DNA of 64,000 nucleotides from Kaistella solincola. Lineage in GTDB: Bacteria > Bacteroidota > Bacteroidia > Flavobacteriales > Weeksellaceae. Each line of letters starts with the position of its first letter. Position 1 is the stretch's first letter. Made by a program: the position numbers and the translations under genes. The notes beneath the pieces were generated by a model. The model saw only the letters and a list, made by a program, of their open reading frames with translations, did not search any database and was not told where the DNA came from. Of the stretch, positions 36,112 to 42,399 are shown piece after piece. The stretch lies in the NCBI RefSeq assembly GCF_000812875.1, contig NZ_JSYK01000002.1, positions 124,001 through 188,000 on the forward strand, read 5' to 3'.

Positions 36112-36128
36112 TCACAAATCAAAATTAA

Positions 36129-36461
36129 ATGCAACGCGCACTCCTCTATTTCTTCGCCGGTACTTTGGTCAGTTTTTTATTAAATTTTTTCCTTCTCGGA
36201 AGCCAGGGTTGGCAACTCGATTTATATTATGGTGTAGCATTTGGGCTCGCCTGGGGAATTGCGTATTTTCTGGATAACGAAAAATTTTCGCTGATGCAGA
36301 AACTTTTTTATTCTTTCGGTGCGATGGCGATTTTGGTTGCTTTAGGGGCATTTTTTTTCAATTTGGAACTTGCGGTGCCGTCGATCATTAAATTTTCAAT
36401 GGTTTTCGTGGCGTATTATATTTTGGCAAGTTTTAAAAGATCAAAATCTTTGCGGAAATAA
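36129..36461 (+). CDS. Small polytopic membrane protein, unknown
   Basis: 110 residues with about four hydrophobic segments (near 5-22, 32-47, 60-80, 88-104) and a basic end (FKRSKSLRK). I do not recognise a family. It has its own promoter box and no close neighbours on the same strand. Confidence 0.6.
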   Translation: MQRALLYFFAGTLVSFLLNFFLLGSQGWQLDLYYGVAFGLAWGIAYFLDNEKFSLMQKLFYSFGAMAILVALGAFFFNLELAVPSIIKFSMVFVAYYILASFKRSKSLRK

Positions 36462-36481
36462 GCTGCCACGAAGGCACGAAG
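36462..36481. repeat. GCCACGAAGGCACGAAG word repeat, copy 1
   Basis: CTGCCACGAAGGCACGAAG directly follows the stop of the small membrane protein gene. A diverged copy (CTGCCAAGAATGCACGAAT) is at 51853-51873. Confidence 0.5.
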
Positions 36482-36513
36482 TTTTACAACTAAAATGGGA
36501 AAAAGCTGAAAAC

Positions 36514-37380
36514 TTAGGGTTTTAAAAGATCGATTTCTATCAGATTATTGTCTTTTGCGTTTGCTTGTTTGGCGTTTTGCTCTATTTCTTTAATTCTTGA
36601 GGCTGGTGAAATCTCGGTTCCATTTTTGTCTTTAATGATAAACGTGCCGCCGCTGGCAATAACCTGCTTCATGTCTTTTGCCGGATCGTTTCGGCGGTCC
36701 CAAAACATCTTTTTATATTGTCCGCGGTTAACGGCGAGTGGTTTTGCCGGTGAATTAAATTGGGAAGTCACTTCAACTGCAGGTGTATATTTTGTTACGC
36801 CTTTCAATTCGAAAACGTGAGTTTTGCTTTCGTCTTCAAGCTTTACAATCAAACCCGGAAGTCCCTGAAATTTGTACGGACCGTCCTGGAAAGGCAATTC
36901 CGGTGCGAAAAAAGCTGTCCATTCTCTGCCGGCGAAAGTTGTTGTGGCTTTTTGAGCTTCAAATTCACCAATTTTCATTTTTTCTGGCAAAATTTTCCAA
37001 ACCATCTTTCGGTCTTCAGCAACGTGAAAAAGATCGCGGCCGACTTTTGATTCTAAAATTACCTCCTGTTTCGGGTAATTTTTAAGGATTTTATCTTTTA
37101 CAGTTCCTCGGTTGCCTGAATTGAAAGAAACCGAAACATTCATTCCTCCGGTGGTTTTTATCTGTTTTTCGAAATTGGCAAACATGGTGGAATCGGCGAC
37201 GAAGGTGTCTCGGCTGTAAAACTTCGAACCGTCTTTAGAAATATCGAGATACATGAGTTCTTTTAAGACATCAGCTTTAGCTAAAGTGTCTTTCACAAAA
37301 GTGTAATCGTAGATAAACCGTTGGTTTTGCGCGGAAGACAAAACGGAAAAAAAGAGAAATAAAGCGGCAAATTTTTTCAT
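36514..37380 (-). CDS. GLPGLI family protein
   Basis: 288-residue exported protein. The signal peptide is about residues 1-18. The defining GLPGLI motif is in KFQGLPGLIVKLED, preceded by GREWTAFFAPELPFQDGP and KILPEKMKIG. The family is common in Bacteroidota and has no established function. It is divergent from rplM across a 405-base gap. Confidence 0.9.
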   Translation of the reverse strand: MKKFAALFLFFSVLSSAQNQRFIYDYTFVKDTLAKADVLKELMYLDISKDGSKFYSRDTFVADSTMFANFEKQIKTTGGMNVSVSFNSGNRGTVKDKILKNYPKQEVILESKVGRDLFHVAEDRKMVWKILPEKMKIGEFEAQKATTTFAGREWTAFFAPELPFQDGPYKFQGLPGLIVKLEDESKTHVFELKGVTKYTPAVEVTSQFNSPAKPLAVNRGQYKKMFWDRRNDPAKDMKQVIASGGTFIIKDKNGTEISPASRIKEIEQNAKQANAKDNNLIEIDLLKP

Positions 37381-37564
37381 TGTTAATGTAAATTTAAATT
37401 GAAAGATAATTCTTTTTTGGATTGTAAAGTTCGGAGAAAGATATTTTATTTAATTAAAATTTTTCGGTTTTAATATTCGCGGATGGCGCAATTTTTCACA
37501 GATGAAATTTAAAAAGAAAAAAAATGCAGTTTTAGCTTGGAATTTTTCAATTTGAATTTAAATA

Positions 37565-37640
37565 GTTTAAACCGGAATTTTAGTTTTTAATTCAAATCAG
37601 AAAAAAATGCGGTTTAAACCGGATATTTTTTAGTTTTTGA
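37565..37640. repeat. Diverged direct repeat upstream of rplM
   Basis: GTTTAAACCGGAATTTTAGT (37565-37584) and GTTTAAACCGGATATTTTTT (37612-37631) share a TTTAAACCGGA core; each copy then reads TAGTTTTT before TAA or TGA. Spacing is 47 bases. Confidence 0.6.
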
Positions 37641-37767
37641 AATGTAAAATTTAGATAGAAAACTGCGCGAAGATATTCAGCGTGAATATTTTAGGTAAAA
37701 AAATATTTTGGTGGAAATCATTTCGGACAAATATTACGAAACCTTTTCGGAATAGAAAAAAAAATCC

Positions 37768-37775
37768 TACCTTTG
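37768..37775 (+). promoter_or_regulatory. Putative -7 box of rplM-rpsI
   Basis: TACCTTTG fits TAnnTTTG. The predicted transcription start is near 37781, about 40 bases before the likely GTG start. Confidence 0.6.
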
Positions 37776-37821
37776 CACACCCGTTTTGGGGAAAATTATG
37801 TTTAATCGTAAACGAAAAAGT

Positions 37822-38277
37822 GTGAATACATTAAGTTACAAAACCGTTTCAGCTAACAAAGCTACTGCAAATAAAGAATGGGTTGTGGTAGACGCTGAAG
37901 GACAGCCTTTAGGAAGATTAGCTTCCAAGGTTGCAAAGATTTTGAGAGGTAAGCACAAAACGAATTTTACACCTCACGCAGATTGCGGAGACAATGTAAT
38001 CGTTTTGAATGCTGGGAAAGTTACTCTTTCCGGGAACAAGTGGGCTGACAAGACTTACATTTGGCATACTGGTTACCCAGGTGGTCAAAAGTCAATGACT
38101 GCGCTGGAACTTCAGAAAAAAGATTCTTTGAAAGTATTGGAAAAATCTGTAAAAGGTATGCTTCCAAAAAACAAATTGGGATCTATTTTGTTCACCAACC
38201 TTTATTTATATGAAGGAACTGAGCATAAACATGAAGCTCAACAGCCAAAAGTTATTAATATTAACGAATTCAAATAA
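37822..38277 (+). CDS. rplM: 50S ribosomal protein L13
   Basis: Large-subunit assembly protein. The 151-residue form begins at GTG (37822) with [19 protein letters not shown], which matches the N-terminus and length I recall for flavobacterial L13. An in-frame ATG at 37798 would add eight basic residues (MFNRKRKS), and a TTG at 37786 still more. Core motifs are [30 protein letters not shown] and [10 protein letters not shown]. It is followed by rpsI after 5 bases, the usual L13-S9 pair. Confidence 0.95.
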   Translation: MNTLSYKTVSANKATANKEWVVVDAEGQPLGRLASKVAKILRGKHKTNFTPHADCGDNVIVLNAGKVTLSGNKWADKTYIWHTGYPGGQKSMTALELQKKDSLKVLEKSVKGMLPKNKLGSILFTNLYLYEGTEHKHEAQQPKVININEFK

Positions 38278-38282
38278 TTAAT

Positions 38283-38669
38283 ATGTCAATAGTTCATAAA
38301 ATCGGAAGAAGAAAGACTTCTGTTGCAAGAGTTTATGTGCGACCAGGTTCTGGTGTGATCACAATAAACAAAAAAGATTCTAAGGAATACTTTGGTACTG
38401 ATGTATTGGTTTACAAAATCAACCAGCCGTTTTTGTTGACAGAAACTGTGGGTCAGTATGACGTTACCGTGAATGTTTTCGGTGGCGGTATTACCGGTCA
38501 GGCAGAAGCTATCAGATTAGGGATTTCCCGTGCAATGTGCGAGATCAACGAAGAATTCCGTTTGCTTCTAAAGCCACACGGATTGCTTACCAGAGACGCA
38601 AGAATGGTTGAAAGAAAAAAACCAGGTCAGAAAAAAGCGAGAAAGAAATTCCAATTCTCGAAACGTTAA
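38283..38669 (+). CDS. rpsI: 30S ribosomal protein S9
   Basis: 128 residues, with [17 protein letters not shown] at the start, the [18 protein letters not shown] motif and the lysine/arginine-rich C-terminus ending KKFQFSKR that reaches the decoding centre. Co-transcribed with rplM. A word-repeat gap of ~200 bases separates it from rpsB. Confidence 0.97.
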   Translation: MSIVHKIGRRKTSVARVYVRPGSGVITINKKDSKEYFGTDVLVYKINQPFLLTETVGQYDVTVNVFGGGITGQAEAIRLGISRAMCEINEEFRLLLKPHGLLTRDARMVERKKPGQKKARKKFQFSKR

Positions 38670-38767
38670 GAATGGCTGTAAGCTGTATGCAATATGCATT
38701 AAGCTTAAACCCGTACAAATTATTAACTCGCTGGAAAGCTTAAAGCGTACTGCTTAAAGCCCAAAGC
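38670..38767. repeat. Word-like AGCTTAAAGC repeat between rpsI and rpsB
   Basis: GCTGTAAGCTGTATGCAATA, then TGCATTAAGCTTAAAC, then AAGCTTAAAGC and GCTTAAAGCCCAAAGC. It shares vocabulary with the paaB-paaC gap at 13350-13412. Confidence 0.65.
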
Positions 38768-38866
38768 ACCAAATTGCCCCGTTTAGTTTAGCACCCAAAC
38801 ATTTCTCCCATCTAAAGAAATTGTTGATTGCATAAGCGGCACGTAAACTAAAAACAAAAAAGAGAC

Positions 38867-39649
38867 ATGGCAAAAGCAAATGTTAAAGACCTTTTAGAGG
38901 CAGGCGTACACTTCGGTCACATGACCCGTAAGTGGAATCCAAATATGGCTCCATACATTTTTATGGAGAAAAACGGTATTCACATCGTAGACTTACATAA
39001 AACAGCAGTAAAATTAGACGAAGCTTGTTCAGCTTTAGAAAAAATTACTTCTGCAGGTAAAAAAGTTCTTTTCGTAGCTACCAAAAAGCAAGCGAAAGAA
39101 GTTGTAGCGAAATATGCAGCAGAACTTAATATGCCTTATATTACTGAAAGATGGCCGGGCGGAATGTTAACCAACTTTGTTACCATTCGTAAAGCGGTGA
39201 AGAAAATGAACCACATCGATAAAATGAAGAAAGACGGTACTTTCGAAACTTTATCTAAAAAAGAAAGACTTCAGGTTGACCGTCAGCGTGCAAACCTTGA
39301 GAAAAACTTAGGTTCAATTTCCGACATGGTGCGTCTTCCATCAGCACTTTTTGTGGTTGATATCATGAAAGAACACATCGCGGTAACAGAAGCTAAAAAA
39401 TTGGGCATCCCGGTTTTCGCAATCGTTGATACCAACTCAGATCCAAGAAAAGTAGAATACGTAATTCCTGGAAATGATGATGCTTCCAAATCAATAGATA
39501 TGATTTTGAGCGTTGTTTCAGATTCAATCAAAGAAGGTTTATCTCAAAGAAAAGCCGACAAAGAAAAATCGAAAGAAGAAGGTGAAAAAGTTTCAGCTGA
39601 TGCTGATGCAGATTTCACTTCCGAAACTCCAGCAACCGCTGCAGAATAA
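38867..39649 (+). CDS. rpsB: 30S ribosomal protein S2
   Basis: 260 residues with the S2 core (LLEAGVHFGHMTRKWNPNM, ATKKQAK, RWPGGMLTNF, FAIVDTNSDP). The C-terminal ~25 residues are an acidic/Ala-rich tail (ADADADFTSETPATAAE), as in other flavobacteria. tsf, which usually follows rpsB, is absent; trmB on the other strand follows instead. Confidence 0.97.
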   Translation: MAKANVKDLLEAGVHFGHMTRKWNPNMAPYIFMEKNGIHIVDLHKTAVKLDEACSALEKITSAGKKVLFVATKKQAKEVVAKYAAELNMPYITERWPGGMLTNFVTIRKAVKKMNHIDKMKKDGTFETLSKKERLQVDRQRANLEKNLGSISDMVRLPSALFVVDIMKEHIAVTEAKKLGIPVFAIVDTNSDPRKVEYVIPGNDDASKSIDMILSVVSDSIKEGLSQRKADKEKSKEEGEKVSADADADFTSETPATAAE

Positions 39650-39670
39650 GGATTTGCTCTTTAAAATAAA

Positions 39671-39838
39671 AAAGGTTCAGAATTAATTTTCTGAACTTTT
39701 TTTTGGCCGTTATATTGGAAAATTTTTGCGTTTTAGCTTTTGAATTAAATTTAATTTTTTAAAAAAAAGAAAGGTTCAGAATTAATTTTCTGGACCTTTT
39801 TATTTGCCGTTATTTCGGCATTTTTTTGTGTTTTAGCT
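39671..39838 (+). terminator. Duplicated terminator unit downstream of rpsB
   Basis: Two ~68-base copies, 100 bases apart (39671-39738 and 39771-39838), each with GGTTCAG, an AATTAATTTT loop, then CTGAACT or CTGGACC, a T-run, GCCGTTAT and TTTTAGCT. Copy 2 keeps pairing through compensating changes. Copy 2 overlaps the trmB stop by two bases. Confidence 0.75.
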
Positions 39839-40514
39839 ATTTAATTCTAAACTTGATATATGTGATGGTTTTTCCTTTCGCTTCGAAAAGACTTTCATAA
39901 TAGGTTTTTATTTCCCGTAAAAGCGGAGTTTCCGGATCGAATTCCGGTGCGCCGTAAATATCGTGGTTCGCGAAGAGAATTTCGTGACCTAAACCCTGAA
40001 GCAAGCCTAAAGTGTAACCGTGCAGAAACTCCGAGTCAGTTTTTAGGTGCATAATGCCGTCTTTTTTCAGGATTTTTTTGTAGCGTTCCAGAAAGTCCGG
40101 ATGCGTCATGCGGTGTTTCGTACGGCGATATTTTATCTGTGGATCCGGAAAAGTAATCCAGATTTCATCAACCTCATCTTCGGCAAAAAAACGGTCAATC
40201 AGTTCGATTTGAGTTCTTAAAAATGCCACGTTTTGCAGGTTATTTTCCAGCGCATCTTTTGCACCAAACCAAAACCGCGCACCTTTGATGTCGACACCGA
40301 TAAAGTTTTTTTCCGGAAAAGCTTTTCCCAGTCCTACGGAATATTCGCCTTTGCCGCAACCCAACTCCAGCACAATCGGATTTTCATTTTTAAAAACTTC
40401 CTGCCGCCATTTTCCTTTCAGCGGATATTCCGCTAAAGCTTCTGCTCTGGTTGGCTGAAAAACGTTCGGAAGCGTTTTATTTTCGGCAAATCTTGCCATT
40501 TTATTTTTACCCAT
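39837..40514 (-). CDS. trmB: tRNA (guanosine(46)-N7)-methyltransferase
   Basis: 225-residue SAM-dependent enzyme that methylates G46 of tRNAs. It has the SAM-binding ELGCGKGEYSVGLGKAFPE, GVDIKGAR, the WITFPDPQIKYRRTKHRMTH signature and KTDSEFLHGYTLG. The 3' end runs into the rpsB terminator duplication. It stands alone on the minus strand. Confidence 0.95.
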   Translation of the reverse strand: MGKNKMARFAENKTLPNVFQPTRAEALAEYPLKGKWRQEVFKNENPIVLELGCGKGEYSVGLGKAFPEKNFIGVDIKGARFWFGAKDALENNLQNVAFLRTQIELIDRFFAEDEVDEIWITFPDPQIKYRRTKHRMTHPDFLERYKKILKKDGIMHLKTDSEFLHGYTLGLLQGLGHEILFANHDIYGAPEFDPETPLLREIKTYYESLFEAKGKTITYIKFRIK

Positions 40515-40565
40515 AAGTGGTACGGAAGCACGCGCTTCTACGAAAATTTTAGTGAAAAAAGGAAA

Positions 40566-41327
40566 TTATTTTCCCGGATTGTTCAGCGAAACGATGATGG
40601 CTTTTTCAATAGATTTCTGCGATGCGTAATCAGCACCGCAAATCTTAGTTGTGAAGAGATAACTGCCCTTTTGTACTACAATAGAACCTTCTGCCTGGGT
40701 CGGAACCGCAAGACGGTATTTCGTATTCCCTACGCCTTCAATCCGCATGATCATATTGCATTTTGACTTATTTTCAATCATCACAATACTTTCTTTGCTT
40801 GCAGGATCGTTGTCAAACAGGGAGTTTAAAAGCTGAACAGTTTTATGCTTATGCTCCGCCGGCGAAACAGACATCAGCATCAGAAACTCTTCCTGTTCAT
40901 TGGCATCCATTAAAGTTGATGATTCACCCAAAGCTGCTAAATCCTGATTTGCGGCGTAACTTTTTGCCGCAACTTCAGCTTCCAGCTTCGCGATTTGTTT
41001 TTGTTTGATGATTTCATTCATCTCCTCAAAACTAATTTTCGTGGAAGGTCTTCTGTAAAGTAAGGCTATTTTCTCCTGAAAATCCGGCACTCGCTGGTCC
41101 GAAGGATGCGCTTTTTTGATATATTCTTTCATCAGTTTTATCAGCCTTGGCTTCAGAAGCAGTCGTTTAGGATCATCGGGATGCGCGTCTTTCAAAAAAG
41201 CATCAATTTCATAAATACTGGTGCTTCGCATAATACGGGAATAATCCTTCATTTTTTTCTGTGCCGAAATATTTGCAGAAAACAAAGTGATAAGAAGTAA
41301 AAAAGATACCTTTTTCAAAAATGCCAT
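40566..41327 (-). CDS. DUF6759-like exported protein
   Basis: 253 residues. The signal peptide is ~1-22 (ending NISAQ). A helical, charged middle (~25-150) precedes a C-terminal ~75-residue domain (VMIENKSKCNMIMRIEGVG, KICGADYASQKSIE) that is paralogous to the lipoprotein at 25174-25629, with the same two Cys. The function is unknown. Confidence 0.7.
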   Translation of the reverse strand: MAFLKKVSFLLLITLFSANISAQKKMKDYSRIMRSTSIYEIDAFLKDAHPDDPKRLLLKPRLIKLMKEYIKKAHPSDQRVPDFQEKIALLYRRPSTKISFEEMNEIIKQKQIAKLEAEVAAKSYAANQDLAALGESSTLMDANEQEEFLMLMSVSPAEHKHKTVQLLNSLFDNDPASKESIVMIENKSKCNMIMRIEGVGNTKYRLAVPTQAEGSIVVQKGSYLFTTKICGADYASQKSIEKAIIVSLNNPGK

Positions 41328-41443
41328 AGAGTGTATAAATTATCAGTTCAAGTAAATTTCTAGTTTTGGTGTGCTAAAAAATACCTTTTTCAAGATACGT
41401 CGCCAAATATAAAAAATTATTCCTTATAAAAGAGTTCTGTGCC

Positions 41444-42235
41444 TTATTTTACCTGCTCCATCAAATTAGAATTTCTTAAACGGCGCTGGTAAATCGGCAG
41501 ATATTTTTCAATATACAACGTGATTCCTTCATAATTTTTCGCTGCAACGAAGGAATAAATATCATCTGACGAATACACGAACTGCAGAAAATTTTCGATA
41601 AGATTTTCGGGAATTTTTAAATTGGTAAAATACGGAACGCCAAAATAATTTTTGATATTAATAACGGTTGAATTCATTTTTTCGTACTGCTCGGCTCTTT
41701 CTTTTTTCTTGCGCTCACCGGAAAGAATATCGTACATGCTTTCTACGCTGAAAGACAATCCACCACCTTGCAGCGACGCCACCGGAAGTCGTGGCGAAGT
41801 GCCGTCGCCTTTCGGACTTGGCAAACCAATCATTTGCTGCAAAGCCAAAGCTTTTTCACCATTTTTAAGCGAGTTTACGTCTTTGCGGAGATTTCCGGTG
41901 GGTTTAAATTTGCTGATGACCACTTCCTGAATATCGTAGTACGCAATTTTCAATTCTACCACATTTAGTGAAGTCTGCAGTTGCTCTTCGGTAACTTTTA
42001 CATCTTTTCTGTCCGTAACTATTGAGGTAAAACGGATGACGTCGCCGGGTTTTGCAGGAATTTTAAAACTTCCGAAATGGTCGGTGTACACCGTTTTGCG
42101 GTCTGTTAAATTGGTAACGTAAATTTGGTTCAGATAATAAACCGATTTATCGCGGATGATAATTTCGCCGCTGAAATATTGCGCCTTGAATTGGGTTAAA
42201 ATAAAAAAAACGGCCAGTAACAGTAGCTTCTTCAT
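41444..42235 (-). CDS. Exported protein with carboxypeptidase-D regulatory-like N-terminal domain
   Basis: 263 residues. A signal peptide (about 1-18, ending FKAQ) is followed by an ~85-residue beta-sandwich domain resembling CarboxypepD_reg/CNA-B-like folds (IYVTNLTDRKTVYTDHFGSF; VTEEQLQTSLNVVELK). A C-terminal helical region of unknown type follows (LPSPKGDGTSPRLPVASLQG; YLPIYQRRLRNSNLMEQVK). There is no TonB plug or barrel, so it is not a SusC-type transporter. A TAATTTTG box lies 8 bases before the ATG. Confidence 0.6.
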   Translation of the reverse strand: MKKLLLLAVFFILTQFKAQYFSGEIIIRDKSVYYLNQIYVTNLTDRKTVYTDHFGSFKIPAKPGDVIRFTSIVTDRKDVKVTEEQLQTSLNVVELKIAYYDIQEVVISKFKPTGNLRKDVNSLKNGEKALALQQMIGLPSPKGDGTSPRLPVASLQGGGLSFSVESMYDILSGERKKKERAEQYEKMNSTVINIKNYFGVPYFTNLKIPENLIENFLQFVYSSDDIYSFVAAKNYEGITLYIEKYLPIYQRRLRNSNLMEQVK

Positions 42236-42243
42236 ACAGTGCG

Positions 42244-42251
42244 CAAAATTA
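42244..42251 (-). promoter_or_regulatory. Putative -7 box
   Basis: Minus-strand TAATTTTG, 8 bases before the ATG of the 41444-42235 gene. Confidence 0.45.
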
Positions 42252-42349
42252 AATGCTTTTTCGCTAAGATTAATTTCTTTGATGCTAAATTGAGGTTAAA
42301 GTTTGGTTAAAATCAGAAAATATGCCCAGATAACGGCAAATAAATAAAA

Positions 42350-42371
42350 ATCCCCGAAATATTCCGGGGAT
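42350..42371 (-). terminator. Terminator of the reprolysin-like gene
   Basis: 7-bp stem ATCCCCG (42350-42356) with CGGGGAT (42365-42371). On the minus strand it is followed by TTTTATT. Confidence 0.8.
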
Positions 42372-42399
42372 AGAGATATGTTTTTAAAAAAATTCGGTG

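Larger units (their letters stand above)
37381..37785. other. 405-base intergenic region between GLPGLI gene and rplM
   Basis: AT-rich. It holds the rplM promoter (37768-37775) and a diverged direct repeat (37565-37590 and 37612-37640), each with a TTTAAACCGGA core and a TTTAGTTTTT end. No convincing ORF or RNA gene is seen. Confidence 0.6.

Noticed and set aside
37381-37785. tRNA or small RNA gene in the rplM upstream region
   Set aside because: No TTCGA-type T-loop or cloverleaf could be seen; the region is AT-rich with only the promoter and a direct repeat.
41444-42235. SusC-like TonB-dependent receptor fragment
   Set aside because: Only the short CarboxypepD_reg-like domain is present, without plug or barrel, and the reading frame is complete.
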